Shown: positions 29,938 through 39,503, counted from the first letter of the stretch. The stretch: 64,000 bases of DNA from an uncultured Pelagibacteraceae bacterium (GCA_902610585.1 CACLWE010000008.1:1-64000); one strand, 5' to 3'. Notes: generated by a model not told the origin, from the sequence alone. Made by a program: numbers and translations.

Positions 29938-30396
29938 ATGAAGTGCCCATTTTGCGGAAATAACGACACTCAGGTAAAAGACTCTCGTGCAACAGAGGAT
30001 AACTCTGCAATAAGAAGGAGAAGATTTTGTTCTGCATGCGGTGCACGGTTTACAACATTTGAACGAATTCAATTGCGTGAACTAACTGTCGTAAAAAAAT
30101 CCGGAAAAAAAGTTCCTTTTGACCGTGATAAGCTAGAAAGATCAGTACAAATAGCCCTTAGAAAAAGACCGGTTGACAACGAGAGAGTTGATAGAATGGT
30201 TAGTGGCATTGTTAGAAGAGTTGAGAGCTTAGGCGAAACAGAAGTTTCTTCTGATATAATAGGTGAAATTGTTATGGAAGGATTGCAAAGTATTGACTCA
30301 GTAGCCTATGTACGTTTCGCATCTGTTTATAAAAATTTTCGTGAGGCGAAAGATTTTGAAGAGTTTTTAGGTGTGATTTCTTCGACAGAAGATTAG
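29938..30396 (+). CDS. nrdR: Transcriptional repressor NrdR
   Basis: An ATP/dATP-sensing repressor of ribonucleotide reductase genes. The 152-residue protein has a four-cysteine zinc ribbon (CPFC at 3-6, CSAC at 31-34) followed by an ATP-cone domain ([20 protein letters not shown] near 51-70). Length is normal. No NrdR boxes were recognised within the window, in keeping with the absence of nrd genes. The ribosome binding site AGGAGGT is among the strongest in the window. Confidence 0.95.
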   Translation: MKCPFCGNNDTQVKDSRATEDNSAIRRRRFCSACGARFTTFERIQLRELTVVKKSGKKVPFDRDKLERSVQIALRKRPVDNERVDRMVSGIVRRVESLGETEVSSDIIGEIVMEGLQSIDSVAYVRFASVYKNFREAKDFEEFLGVISSTED

Positions 30397-30404
30397 GTTA
30401 AACG

Positions 30405-31490
30405 TTGAGTGAAAAAAAGTATCTAAGAATTACTGAAAGAATGGCATTACGAGCCGTTGGTACAACATATCCAAATCCTCCAGTAGGAGCAATAATTGTG
30501 AAAAATGGCACAATTCTCTCAAGAGGATGGACCCAACCTGGTGGAACACCTCATGCCGAGATTCATGCTATTAATCAAATTAAAAATAAAAAGAATATCG
30601 AAGGTGCACATTTATATTGCACTCTCGAGCCTTGCTCACATTATGGGAAAACATCTCCCTGCGTAAATAAAATTATAGAATTGAAATTTTCAAAAGTAAT
30701 TATCTCACAACTTGACAAAAATCCGTTAGTTAAAAGTAAGTCAGTAAAAAAACTTAGGACAGCTGGAATTAAGGTAGTTATTAAAAATTTTGGGGAACAA
30801 GTAAAAATATTAAACAAAGTTTTTTTTGATTCATTAATAGATAATAAACCCTTAATAACACTTAAAATTGCTTCTACAGCTGACGGAAAAATTGCAACAA
30901 ATTCACACCAAAGCAAATGGATAACTAATTCAATTTCAAGAATGGTAGGTCACAAATTTCGATCTTTGAACGAATGTATGATTATAGGAACAGATACTAT
31001 TAGAAAAGATAATCCCTTACTAGATTGCAGGCTTGATGGATTGAATAATAGATCACCTGATTTATTTGTTTTAGATAGAAAACTCACTTTAAGGAAGAAT
31101 TTAAAAATTTTTAGTATTAAAAATCGTAAAATTTATATTTTTTATTCAGACAAAGTTAAGAAAAAAATATTTAAATTAAAAAATATAAAGTATATAAAAA
31201 TCAATGAAGTGAACAATTTGCTGAACATGAAAAGTGTAATAAAAGAAATATCTAAATTGAAATACACACGAATATTGGTTGAAGGAGGTGCAAAATTATC
31301 AGCTTCTCTTTTAAATAACGATCTGATTGATGAAATAGTCTGGTTTAGGGCAAGTAAAATAATGGGAAGTGATGGTATCAATGCAATTTCAAATTTAAGA
31401 ATCGATAATATTGATAACCTAAAAAAATTTAAATTAATAAGTACTAAAACACTAGATAATGATCAACTATCTGTGTACAAAAAAAATTAA
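30405..31490 (+). CDS. ribD: Bifunctional riboflavin biosynthesis deaminase/reductase RibD
   Basis: Carries out the deamination and reduction steps that follow GTP cyclohydrolase II in riboflavin synthesis. The N-terminal deaminase domain has HAEIHAINQI near 50 and the zinc motif CTLEPCSHYGKTSPC near 71-85; the C-terminal reductase domain begins near 150 (LKIASTADGKIA) and contains ILVEGGAKLSASLL near 290. The start is TTG at 30405, 8 bases after nrdR. 361 residues, normal length. Confidence 0.93.
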   Translation: MSEKKYLRITERMALRAVGTTYPNPPVGAIIVKNGTILSRGWTQPGGTPHAEIHAINQIKNKKNIEGAHLYCTLEPCSHYGKTSPCVNKIIELKFSKVIISQLDKNPLVKSKSVKKLRTAGIKVVIKNFGEQVKILNKVFFDSLIDNKPLITLKIASTADGKIATNSHQSKWITNSISRMVGHKFRSLNECMIIGTDTIRKDNPLLDCRLDGLNNRSPDLFVLDRKLTLRKNLKIFSIKNRKIYIFYSDKVKKKIFKLKNIKYIKINEVNNLLNMKSVIKEISKLKYTRILVEGGAKLSASLLNNDLIDEIVWFRASKIMGSDGINAISNLRIDNIDNLKKFKLISTKTLDNDQLSVYKKN

Positions 31491-31493
31491 TCA

Positions 31494-32084
31494 ATGTTCT
31501 CGGGAATAATAGAAAATAAAGGTATTGTAAAAGAGTTTAAGAAACTTAAAGACTATCGGCTTGTACTTGACACAGATCTCAAATTTAAGGATATAAAAAA
31601 AGGAAGCTCCATTTGCTGTAACGGGGTATGTTTAACTGTTACTTCAAAAAAAAGATTGGTAAAAAAAACAAGAGTTACTTTTGATGTTTCAAAAGAAACA
31701 GTCAGTTGCACTAATTTTAATGAAATTAAAATAGGTGATATGTTGAATATTGAAAAATCACTAAGAGTAGGAGATGAGATAAGTGGTCATTTTGTTTTTG
31801 GTCACGTGGATGATACCGCTATCTTAATATCTTTCAAAAAAGTAGGCGCATCGTATGAGATGAAATTCGAGATAACAAAGAAACTTAGAAAATATATTGC
31901 AAAAAAGGGTTCTATTTCAATAAATGGCATCTCTTTAACGATTAATAATATCGAACAACGAGTAATTAGTCTTAATATAATACCATATACTTGGAGAAGA
32001 ACTAACTTACATAAGTTAAAAGTTGGAGATAGAATAAATCTTGAAGTTGATATGCTGGCGAGATATGTTACGCAAAATCACTAA
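31494..32084 (+). CDS. ribE: Riboflavin synthase, alpha chain
   Basis: Dismutates two molecules of 6,7-dimethyl-8-ribityllumazine to riboflavin. The 196-residue protein is two homologous lumazine-binding barrels: the first opens MFSGIIENKGIVKEF and contains GSSICCNGVCLTV near 38-50; the second has GSISINGISLTI near 135. The same gene is called ribC in some species. It starts three bases after ribD. Confidence 0.93.
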   Translation: MFSGIIENKGIVKEFKKLKDYRLVLDTDLKFKDIKKGSSICCNGVCLTVTSKKRLVKKTRVTFDVSKETVSCTNFNEIKIGDMLNIEKSLRVGDEISGHFVFGHVDDTAILISFKKVGASYEMKFEITKKLRKYIAKKGSISINGISLTINNIEQRVISLNIIPYTWRRTNLHKLKVGDRINLEVDMLARYVTQNH

Positions 32085-32096
32085 ATCATATTAATC

Positions 32097-33218
32097 ATGA
32101 ATAATGAATTTATATCATCCATTGAAGAAATTATTGAAGACCAAAAGGTAGGCAAAATGGTTATCATGGTCGATGATGAAGACCGTGAAAATGAGGGCGA
32201 TTTAATTATACCTGCGCAAAAAATAGATGATAAAGCTATTAATTTTATGGCAAAACATGGCAGAGGTTTGATTTGTTTATCTTTAACCGAGGAAAGAGTT
32301 AAGGAGCTCAATTTACCTCTCATGTCTCAAAACAATGACTCGCGTGACACGACTGCCTTTACAATATCCATTGAGGCAAAAGAAGGGGTAACCACAGGTA
32401 TTTCTGCGCAGGACAGAGCTGTTACAATTCAAACGGCAATTGATCAAGCAAAATCAAAAGAAGACATTATGAGTCCTGGTCATGTATTTCCGTTAGTTGC
32501 TAGGGATGGCGGTGTCTTAATGAGAGCGGGTCACACAGAAGCATCAGTTGATTTAGCAAGACTCAGTGGACACACCCCAGCGGGTGTAATATGTGAAATT
32601 ATGAATGATGACGGAACAATGGCGAGAGTTCCTGACCTCATAGAGTTCTCAAAAAAACACAATATTAAAATTGGCAGAATTGTTGATCTTATCTCGCATA
32701 GAAGAAATAAAGATAAGTTTATTAAAAAATCTTACGACTCAGAAATTGAATTAAAGTCTGGAAATAAATTTAATATAAAAATTTATGAGTCAATATATGA
32801 TGGAACTGAGCAGATTGTATTATCGAAAGGGAATATTGATGACGGAAAACCTACATTGGTCAGAGTGCATGTTACAGACTATTTTGATAATTTATTTGGC
32901 AAGTATGGAAGTGATGATGCGTCTTTGCATAAAGCAATAAAGATAATACAAAATGAAAATAGAGGTGTAATTATTCTAATTAGAGATACAGGTAAATCTA
33001 TAATTAATAGTCTAATCACTAACCGAACAAATCAAGGAAATCAAAACCATGGGAATAGTGATGAACTAAGAATTTACGGAATGGGAGCACAAATTTTATC
33101 TGAAATTGGAGTAAAAAAAATTATATTACTAACAAACACTGAATGGAAGTTCATTGGTTTAGATGCTTTTGACATTGAGATTATTGAGACTAAACTTTTA
33201 AATAATATAAATGAATAA
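32097..33218 (+). CDS. ribB: 3,4-dihydroxy-2-butanone 4-phosphate synthase with degenerate GTP cyclohydrolase II domain
   Basis: The N-terminal domain (about 1-205) makes the four-carbon riboflavin precursor from ribulose 5-phosphate; it has DDEDRENEGDLIIPA near 25-39 and HTEASVDLARLSGHTPAGV near 147-165. The C-terminal domain (about 215-373) has the RibA-like fold (YGMGAQILSEIGV near 329) but the zinc-binding cysteines and the ECLTGDVF-type motif are missing, replaced by VTDYFDNLFG. This matches the RibBX type known in Alphaproteobacteria, expected to lack cyclohydrolase activity. It overlaps ribH by 8 bases. Confidence 0.9.
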   Translation: MNNEFISSIEEIIEDQKVGKMVIMVDDEDRENEGDLIIPAQKIDDKAINFMAKHGRGLICLSLTEERVKELNLPLMSQNNDSRDTTAFTISIEAKEGVTTGISAQDRAVTIQTAIDQAKSKEDIMSPGHVFPLVARDGGVLMRAGHTEASVDLARLSGHTPAGVICEIMNDDGTMARVPDLIEFSKKHNIKIGRIVDLISHRRNKDKFIKKSYDSEIELKSGNKFNIKIYESIYDGTEQIVLSKGNIDDGKPTLVRVHVTDYFDNLFGKYGSDDASLHKAIKIIQNENRGVIILIRDTGKSIINSLITNRTNQGNQNHGNSDELRIYGMGAQILSEIGVKKIILLTNTEWKFIGLDAFDIEIIETKLLNNINE

Positions 33219-33624
33219 AAAATATAAATTTTTAATTGTAGCCTCTACTTTCTATCCAAATATTACTGATAGTTTATTGAATGGTGCAATTGAAGAGTTA
33301 AAAAAATTTGAAATGAGCTATGATGTATTTAAAGTAAATGGATCACTAGAAATTCCCGTTCAGATTTCTATTCTTCTTAAGAGAAAAAAATATGACGCAG
33401 CTATTGCATTAGGTTGTATTATAAAAGGTAAAACAGATCACTATGAGTTTATTTCAGGCGCAATAACAAATTCACTTTTGTCAATCTCTATTGAAAATAG
33501 TATTCCAGTTTCAAATACTGTTCTTACTTGTTCAAACCTAAAACAAGCAACTGAGAGATCTTCAAAAAAACTTAATAGAGCTAGAGAGGCAGTTTTAGCG
33601 GCTATATCAGTTTTAAAAAATTAA
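33211..33624 (+). CDS. ribH: 6,7-dimethyl-8-ribityllumazine synthase
   Basis: Condenses the ribityl pyrimidine with dihydroxybutanone phosphate to lumazine. The 137-residue protein has IVASTFYPNITDSLLNGA near 9-26, the VNGSLEIPVQI segment near 42-52, and ALGCIIKGKTDHYEFI near 65-80 with the catalytic histidine. Length is a little under the family mean but complete. It overlaps the end of ribB and precedes nusB by six bases. Confidence 0.93.
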   Translation: MNKKYKFLIVASTFYPNITDSLLNGAIEELKKFEMSYDVFKVNGSLEIPVQISILLKRKKYDAAIALGCIIKGKTDHYEFISGAITNSLLSISIENSIPVSNTVLTCSNLKQATERSSKKLNRAREAVLAAISVLKN

Positions 33625-33630
33625 ATTTAT

Positions 33631-34059
33631 ATGTCTGATATTAAATCATATCAAAGGCTATTGGCTGTTCTGGCTTTGTATGAGACTTCAATTAATAAAA
33701 AAGGTATTGATTTAGACTTTAGTGAATTATTTTCTCATATTATTGAAAGTTCAAACTTAAAGAATAAAATGAAAAATTCAAAACTTTTACTATCTAAAAG
33801 AATATGTAATGGTGTATTTAGTAATTTAAATAAAATAGACCTTATATTAAAAAATTCACTAAAAAACAAAAGTAAAGCAAAGACTTTAGATAAACTTTTA
33901 TTATCTATTTTTAGATGTGCGATATTTGAAATATCAGAAAAAAAAGAAATATCAAAAAAAATACTTATTTCAGAGTATTTATTGATCTCAAATCAATTTT
34001 TTGGCAATAAAGAAGCTGTACTTTTAAATGGAGTGCTTGATAACCTTAGAGAAATTTAG
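33631..34059 (+). CDS. nusB: Transcription antitermination factor NusB
   Basis: An all-helical RNA-binding protein that joins NusE on boxA RNA in rRNA antitermination. The 142-residue protein has YQRLLAVLALYE near the N-terminus, the central LDKLLLSIFRCAIFEI segment near 85-100, and a C-terminal ISEYLLISNQFFGNKEAVLLNGVLD-type helix pair, the last being the most conserved part. It is divergent in sequence but its place after ribH is diagnostic. Confidence 0.88.
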   Translation: MSDIKSYQRLLAVLALYETSINKKGIDLDFSELFSHIIESSNLKNKMKNSKLLLSKRICNGVFSNLNKIDLILKNSLKNKSKAKTLDKLLLSIFRCAIFEISEKKEISKKILISEYLLISNQFFGNKEAVLLNGVLDNLREI

Positions 34060-34135
34060 AATAAAATAAAAGTTGCATATTTATGTAATATTTGGCATTT
34101 TCACTTTCAGAAATTATTTATCGAGGATGTAAGTT

Positions 34136-36208
34136 ATGAGCGTAATAAACCTAATTATTTTCTCCGGAATATTATCAATTATTTATGGTTTCTGGGCGGG
34201 AAATTCAGTTCTTAAATCAAATGCAGGTAGTGAAAAGATGCAAGAAATATCCTCAGCAATTCAAATTGGTGCTCAAGCTTATCTAAATAGGCAGTATACG
34301 ACCATTGCAATTGTAGGCGCTGTTATTTGCGTTTTGCTTTATTTATTTTTTAGGGATTTTTGGGTTGTAGGCGGTTATTTGATTGGAGCAATACTCTCAG
34401 GTGCTGCAGGATATATAGGAATGATAATATCTGTAAGAGCCAATGTAAGAACGACTCAAGCAGCAAGTGAAAGTTTAGGCAAAGGTCTTAACGTGGCATT
34501 TAAAGCCGGAGCTGTAACAGGCATGTTAGTTGCGGGTCTAGCGCTATTGTCGATATCTGTTTATTACGCCATCTTAGATTCTTATTCTGTTTCTGAGGAG
34601 ACTCTTAAGCATGCTTTAGTCGCACTCGGATTTGGAGCCTCACTTATATCAATTTTTGCGAGGCTTGGTGGTGGAATTTTTACTAAAGGAGCTGATGTTG
34701 GGGCGGACCTTGTTGGTAAAGTCGAAGCCGGTATTCCAGAGGATGATCCTCGTAATCCTGCAGTTATCGCTGATAATGTGGGTGATAATGTAGGAGATTG
34801 TGCTGGAATGGCTGCTGATCTCTTTGAAACTTACGCAGTTACAATTGTTGCAACAATGGTTTTAGCTACAATTTTCTTTTCAGGTGAAGTTGCACACATG
34901 ATGACAATTTATCCAATGGCTATAGGAGGCAGCTGTCTAGTTGCGTCAATAATAGGAACTTTTTTTGTTAGACTTGGATCTTCCCAAAGTATAATGGGCG
35001 CTCTCTATAAAGGTTTTATTGCGTCAGCGATACTCTCATTGATTTTTATCTATCCGGTGACACAATTTATTCTTGGAGATATGTCAACAGAATTTAAGTT
35101 TGGAAATACATCCTTTACTGGAACTTCACTTTATATTTGTTCTATCATCGGCATTCTTATTACAGGACTACTAATCTGGATAACTGAATATTATACTGGA
35201 ACAAATTATAGGCCTGTACAGAGTGTTGCAAAAGCCTCAACTACAGGTCATGGTACAAATGTGATTCAAGGACTTGCCGTGTCTATGGAAGCAACAGCTC
35301 TTCCTGCATTAGTTATTGTGATTGGAATAGTAATGACATTTCAATTAGCTGGTTTATTTGGAATTGCTATAGCTGTAACAGCAATGCTTGCTCTAGCTGG
35401 AATGGTTGTTGCATTAGATGCATATGGTCCAGTTACTGATAATGCTGGAGGCATAGCTGAAATGTCGAATTTGGACGAAAATGTCAGAAAAACAACTGAT
35501 GCATTAGATGCCGTCGGAAATACCACTAAAGCTGTAACAAAGGGCTATGCAATTGGATCAGCTGGTTTGGGTGCGTTAGTCCTATTTGCAGCATATGTAG
35601 AAGATCTTAAATTAGTTCCAACTCTCACTCCTGATTTTAGTCTAGAAAATCCGTATGTTGTCGTTGGGCTATTAATAGGAGGTTTATTGCCTTATCTATT
35701 TGCCTCTATGGGAATGATGGCAGTAGGACGTGCAGGGGGTGCAGTAGTAGAAGAAGTGAGAAAACAATTTTCTGAAAATCCTGGCATAATGACTGGTGAG
35801 TCTAAACCTGATTATTCTAGATCAGTTGATATGTTAACAAAATCTGCAATAAAAGAGATGATCATTCCATCAATGCTGCCTGTACTTTCCCCAATTGTAC
35901 TTTTTTTAATTATAACAATTGTAGCTGATCAAAACGCCGCAGTGTCAGCTGTTGGTGCGATGTTACTTGGTGTTATTGTAACAGGTATCTTTGTTGCAAT
36001 TTCAATGACTGCAGGCGGCGGCGCATGGGATAATGCAAAAAAATATGTTGAAGATGGTAATTTTGGCGGCAAAGGGTCAGATGCCCATAAAGCAGCGGTT
36101 ACAGGAGATACGGTTGGAGATCCATATAAAGATACAGCGGGTCCTGCAGTAAATCCAATGATAAAGATAACTAATATTGTAGCGTTGTTGTTGTTAGCAG
36201 CTTTATAA
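34136..36208 (+). CDS. hppA: K+-independent proton-translocating pyrophosphatase
   Basis: A membrane pump that couples pyrophosphate hydrolysis to proton export. The 690-residue protein has many transmembrane segments and the catalytic loop [20 protein letters not shown] near 187-206. Lysine 465 in [10 protein letters not shown] is the residue that marks the K+-independent subfamily; K+-dependent enzymes have alanine there. A GAGGA ribosome site precedes the ATG. Acidic loops near 211-225 ([12 protein letters not shown]) bind Mg-pyrophosphate. It ends five bases before the convergent bamE. Confidence 0.95.
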   Translation: MSVINLIIFSGILSIIYGFWAGNSVLKSNAGSEKMQEISSAIQIGAQAYLNRQYTTIAIVGAVICVLLYLFFRDFWVVGGYLIGAILSGAAGYIGMIISVRANVRTTQAASESLGKGLNVAFKAGAVTGMLVAGLALLSISVYYAILDSYSVSEETLKHALVALGFGASLISIFARLGGGIFTKGADVGADLVGKVEAGIPEDDPRNPAVIADNVGDNVGDCAGMAADLFETYAVTIVATMVLATIFFSGEVAHMMTIYPMAIGGSCLVASIIGTFFVRLGSSQSIMGALYKGFIASAILSLIFIYPVTQFILGDMSTEFKFGNTSFTGTSLYICSIIGILITGLLIWITEYYTGTNYRPVQSVAKASTTGHGTNVIQGLAVSMEATALPALVIVIGIVMTFQLAGLFGIAIAVTAMLALAGMVVALDAYGPVTDNAGGIAEMSNLDENVRKTTDALDAVGNTTKAVTKGYAIGSAGLGALVLFAAYVEDLKLVPTLTPDFSLENPYVVVGLLIGGLLPYLFASMGMMAVGRAGGAVVEEVRKQFSENPGIMTGESKPDYSRSVDMLTKSAIKEMIIPSMLPVLSPIVLFLIITIVADQNAAVSAVGAMLLGVIVTGIFVAISMTAGGGAWDNAKKYVEDGNFGGKGSDAHKAAVTGDTVGDPYKDTAGPAVNPMIKITNIVALLLLAAL

Positions 36209-36213
36209 TCAAA

Positions 36214-36648
36214 TTATTGGCCTCTTGTAAAAGCATCATATAATTGATCAGTGATGCCATATGCATCTCTTCTGACTTTTGTTATATCAGAAGAGAATGC
36301 TATTTTGTTAAAATTTTCTGCTGTTAAGAAATTTTGTTCAAGCAATATTCCGTCATCATTAAACTCATATCTAAATATATTTTGAAAAAGTAATGTGTCT
36401 TCTTCAAAGACTTTCTTTTCTTTTAGCGATAACAAATATATCCAAACATGGTCAACATCATTTATTTCAACAGAAGGCGAGCCCATAACTCTAAAAATAT
36501 CCTCTTTTGTTGATTTAAAGGTCTCAAAATTCGATATTTTTTCAGAGGATATAAGTAAATCGTCAATTAGATATCCATGTTGCTTATTTATGGGAGAACA
36601 ACTATATAAGATAATCAAGGTTATAAATATTTTTAAATATTTCATCAT
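36214..36648 (-). CDS. bamE: Outer membrane protein assembly factor BamE (lipoprotein)
   Basis: A lipoprotein of the BAM complex that inserts beta-barrel proteins in the outer membrane. The 144-residue protein has a short hydrophobic signal ending in the lipobox LYSC (cysteine 17 from the first ATG), then HGYLIDDLL near 24, and STKEDIFRVMGSPSVEI near 46-62, matching the SmpA/OmlA domain. Its usual partner in this locus, the UQCC chaperone gene, is divergent with only three bases between the starts. A second ATG directly after the first is also usable. Confidence 0.85.
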   Translation of the reverse strand: MMKYLKIFITLIILYSCSPINKQHGYLIDDLLISSEKISNFETFKSTKEDIFRVMGSPSVEINDVDHVWIYLLSLKEKKVFEEDTLLFQNIFRYEFNDDGILLEQNFLTAENFNKIAFSSDITKVRRDAYGITDQLYDAFTRGQ

Positions 36649-36651
36649 ATT

Positions 36652-37182
36652 ATGTTATTTAAAAAAAAAGAATACTTGGTAGAAAAAATCTATCAGAATA
36701 TTATTGAAAGATCGAGATCAAAGTTCTTTTATATAGATTATAATTTAGAAGACAGTTTTGAGACCAGGTTTGATTTAATAGTATTTCATGCATTTATTAT
36801 TTTTTACTACTATAAAAGTAATAAAACAGAAAATACATCAACACCTCAAAGTCTGTTTGATCATATGTTTGGCGACTTTGAAAACAATTTGAGAGAAATG
36901 GGATTTGGCGACATAGCTGTTAATAAAAAAATGAAAAATTTTATAAAGGCTTTTTACGGCAGATTATCCCAATATAGTAGAAGTATAGACAATATAAAAA
37001 ATACAGGAGATAAAACATTGCTTGAGCAAACAATCTTAAATAATATCTTTAAAGGAAATTTGTCTAGTTCAAATAATGTACAAATATTTGTGGAGTATAT
37101 GATTAAAAATATCAACAATTTTCAAAATAAGTCTGAAATGGATAATCTGGCAAATAATTTTAAATTCATCAATTTTAATTAG
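36652..37182 (+). CDS. Ubiquinol-cytochrome c chaperone family protein
   Basis: A 176-residue protein related to mitochondrial CBP3/UQCC1, which help cytochrome b and the bc1 complex to assemble. The pattern of the family can be seen in FYIDYNLEDSFETRFDLIVFH near 26-45, FDHMFGDFENNLREMGFGD near 69-87 and KNFIKAFYGRL near 96. It supports an aerobic bc1-containing respiratory chain. In relatives a DUF177 gene lies between it and plsX; here plsX follows after nine bases. Confidence 0.82.
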   Translation: MLFKKKEYLVEKIYQNIIERSRSKFFYIDYNLEDSFETRFDLIVFHAFIIFYYYKSNKTENTSTPQSLFDHMFGDFENNLREMGFGDIAVNKKMKNFIKAFYGRLSQYSRSIDNIKNTGDKTLLEQTILNNIFKGNLSSSNNVQIFVEYMIKNINNFQNKSEMDNLANNFKFINFN

Positions 37183-37191
37183 CATCTTGTA

Positions 37192-38217
37192 ATGTTTACT
37201 TTAGCTGTTGATATGTTGGGAAGCGAAACAAAAACTAAAGAAATTTTAAAAGGTTTAGAACAATCCTTATTAAGGAATATTAATTATAGATTTCATTTGT
37301 TTGGAGACAAATATCAAATTTTCAAAGAACTAAAGAATTACAAAAAACTTGAAGATTTTGTAAGCATTACTCAATGTTCAGATAGTATATCAATGAATGA
37401 CAAACCATCAGAAATTATTAAATCAAAAAAATCCTCTAGTATGTATTTAGCAATAAAATCTGTTGAAGAAAAAAATTCTGATGCTGTTTTATCATTTGGA
37501 AATACTGGAGCTTTAATGACATTGTCTTTATTAAACTTAAGAACTTTACCTGAAATAAAACGCCCTTCTATTGCATCCATTTGGCCAAATATGAGAGGAG
37601 AGTCAATTGTATTGGATCTTGGTGCAAATACTAAATTGAGTGCAAGATATCTAGCAGATAATGCAATTCTGGGTTCATGTTTGGCATCTATTCTTTTCAA
37701 AATAGAAAAACCATCAATCGGAATTTTAAATGTTGGAACTGAGGAAATCAAAGGTAATGAAGAAATTAAAATTGCATCTGATCAATTAAAAGAATTTAGT
37801 AAATTAGGCTCGATTAATTATTATGGTTTTATTGAAGGTAACGATATTTCAATTGGAAAGACGAACGTAGTAGTTACTGATGGCTTTACAGGTAATATTG
37901 CACTGAAAACGGCTGAGGGCACGGCAAAGCTCTATCAAAGTCATTTAAATAGTGCGTACCAAAGTTCTTGGATGTCAAAGTTGGGGTATTTATTATCTTC
38001 TATCTCTCTTAAGTCTGTAAAGGAGAGACTTGATCCAAGAGTTCATAATTGTGGAATATTTATGGGTTTGAACAATTTAGTTGTAAAGTGTCATGGGCAT
38101 TCTGAATTTAAAGGTGTATCCTATGCTGCGGATATCATATATTCCTTACTTGAGAATGAAGTAAACGAAAAAATAGAGAAATATGTGATAGAAATGCAGA
38201 ATAAAATCGCTATTTAG
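37192..38217 (+). CDS. plsX: Phosphate acyltransferase PlsX
   Basis: Makes acyl-phosphate from acyl-ACP for PlsY (at 5.0 kb), starting phospholipid synthesis. The 341-residue protein opens with LAVDMLGSETK, and contains AVLSFGNTGALMTLSLL near 99 and VTDGFTGNIALKTAEG near 228-243. Length is normal. fabH, which nearly always follows plsX, is absent: only 59 non-coding bases separate plsX from ihfA. Confidence 0.94.
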   Translation: MFTLAVDMLGSETKTKEILKGLEQSLLRNINYRFHLFGDKYQIFKELKNYKKLEDFVSITQCSDSISMNDKPSEIIKSKKSSSMYLAIKSVEEKNSDAVLSFGNTGALMTLSLLNLRTLPEIKRPSIASIWPNMRGESIVLDLGANTKLSARYLADNAILGSCLASILFKIEKPSIGILNVGTEEIKGNEEIKIASDQLKEFSKLGSINYYGFIEGNDISIGKTNVVVTDGFTGNIALKTAEGTAKLYQSHLNSAYQSSWMSKLGYLLSSISLKSVKERLDPRVHNCGIFMGLNNLVVKCHGHSEFKGVSYAADIIYSLLENEVNEKIEKYVIEMQNKIAI

Positions 38218-38276
38218 ATGGGAAAAAAATTAATTAAAATATTGTTATAAGTCGTTAATTTTATATAATTTTTCAT

Positions 38277-38591
38277 ATGGAAAAGACCACGACAAGATCT
38301 ACGTTAAGTGAAGCAGTATTCAAGAATGTTGGTCTTTCGAGAAATGAGTCTTCTACGCTCGTTGACTCAGTCTTTGGAGAGATTCTAAAAAGTCTTATAC
38401 AGGGCGATGATGTAAAAATTTCTTCTTTTGGCACGTTTGTGGTTAGGCAAAAAAAAGAAAGGGTTGGCCGTAATCCTAAAACTGGCCAAGAAGTACCCAT
38501 AACTGCTCGCAGCGTTGTTACATTTAGAGCTTCTAATGTTCTAAAATCAAAAGTTAATTCCAGAAATAAATCTAAGAGTGAAGAACTGTAA
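38277..38591 (+). CDS. ihfA: Integration host factor subunit alpha
   Basis: A DNA-bending nucleoid protein. The 104-residue protein has the HU/IHF fold with [20 protein letters not shown] near 44-63, where the arm that enters the minor groove begins, and the GRNPKTG loop. IHF-alpha rather than HU is chosen from the place between plsX and a MerR regulator and from the extended termini. merR follows after four bases. Confidence 0.92.
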   Translation: MEKTTTRSTLSEAVFKNVGLSRNESSTLVDSVFGEILKSLIQGDDVKISSFGTFVVRQKKERVGRNPKTGQEVPITARSVVTFRASNVLKSKVNSRNKSKSEEL

Positions 38592-38595
38592 ATAA

Positions 38596-39018
38596 ATGAG
38601 TTTAAAGTCACCTGAAGCATTTAGAACAATAAGTGAGGTTTCAAAAGATCTTTCCTTGCCTCAACACGTTTTAAGATTTTGGGAAACTAAGTTTGTGCAA
38701 ATTAAACCAATAAAAAGGGGCGGTGGGAGAAGATACTATCGACCTGAAGATGTCATGTTGTTGAAAGGTATAAAAAGTCTTTTATATAACGATGGCTATA
38801 CAATAAGAGGGGTTCAGAAAGTAATTAAGGAAAATGGAACAAAGAAGCTATTAAAAATAGAATTAAACAATAAACCCTTTACAGATAATAAAAAAGGTAA
38901 TATTTCAAACTCAGAAAATTTATCATCGCAACATAATATAAATGATTCAAAGCGTAAAAAACTTATGAATGTTTTAGATGATCTAATAGTATTAAGAAAA
39001 AAATTAGATAATAAATAA
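38596..39018 (+). CDS. MerR family transcriptional regulator
   Basis: A 140-residue protein with an N-terminal MerR-type winged helix ([21 protein letters not shown]-like start, then [10 protein letters not shown] and [19 protein letters not shown] near 42-60) and a C-terminal helix likely to dimerise. There is no cysteine metal site, so it is not a metal sensor of the MerR type. It is the regulator regularly found after ihfA in Alphaproteobacteria; its targets are unknown. It overlaps rpmG by one base. Confidence 0.88.
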   Translation: MSLKSPEAFRTISEVSKDLSLPQHVLRFWETKFVQIKPIKRGGGRRYYRPEDVMLLKGIKSLLYNDGYTIRGVQKVIKENGTKKLLKIELNNKPFTDNKKGNISNSENLSSQHNINDSKRKKLMNVLDDLIVLRKKLDNK

Positions 39019-39209
39019 TGGCAAAAAAATCTACTGTAAAAGTTCGTCTGGTACCTGAAGATAAAACAGATAGTAAGTTCTATTATTATGCAAAGAAACC
39101 AACTTCTGGCCTAAAGGCAAAGGATAAACTAAGAATGAAAAAATATAACCCTGCGACTAAAAAACATGAGTGGTTTGTAGAAAAAAAATTACCGCCACAC
39201 AGCAAATAA
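39018..39209 (+). CDS. rpmG: 50S ribosomal protein L33
   Basis: A 63-residue basic ribosomal protein. It has STVKVRLVPE at the start, FYYYAKKP near 22-29, and LRMKKYNPATKKH near 38-50, matching the zinc-free L33 type. It is a little longer than usual because of a short insert near residue 15 and a C-terminal PPHSK tail. Its stop is directly next to the stop of the convergent chorismate mutase gene, with no base between. Confidence 0.9.
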   Translation: MAKKSTVKVRLVPEDKTDSKFYYYAKKPTSGLKAKDKLRMKKYNPATKKHEWFVEKKLPPHSK

Positions 39210-39503
39210 TTATTTTTTAAAATTTCTTCTTTCAAAATCTATAAAATTCTGAATCATTGAAATCCAAATTTTACTCATTAATTTTGGATTACCACCAAGT
39301 TTCCTTGATTGAAGTACAACCTTTTTCTTAATTTGATTTATCCTTTTAACGTCAATAATTTCAGATTTTTTTGTTTTTAGTTCAAGCGCCTTACATACTA
39401 ATTCAGATCGTTTAACCATTAATGGTAGAATTCTAGAGTCAACAGAATCAATTTTTTTTCTTATTTCTTTCATTTTAATTGAGTTATTTTTTATTTTTAT
39501 CAT
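39210..39503 (-). CDS. Chorismate mutase (AroQ type)
   Basis: Converts chorismate to prephenate for phenylalanine and tyrosine synthesis. The 97-residue protein is a single helical AroQ domain: EIRKKIDSVDSRILPLMVKR near 13-32 with the first active-site arginine, LVCKALELKTK near 35, and ISMIQNFIDFER near 81. It is a free-standing domain, not fused to prephenate dehydratase. It starts within the DUF2842 stop codon (four-base overlap). Confidence 0.85.
   Translation of the reverse strand: MIKIKNNSIKMKEIRKKIDSVDSRILPLMVKRSELVCKALELKTKKSEIIDVKRINQIKKKVVLQSRKLGGNPKLMSKIWISMIQNFIDFERRNFKK

Noticed and set aside
31491-32096. FMN riboswitch in the riboflavin cluster.
   Set aside because: The gaps between rib genes are 3 to 12 bases and nothing upstream of ribD resembles the RFN element.
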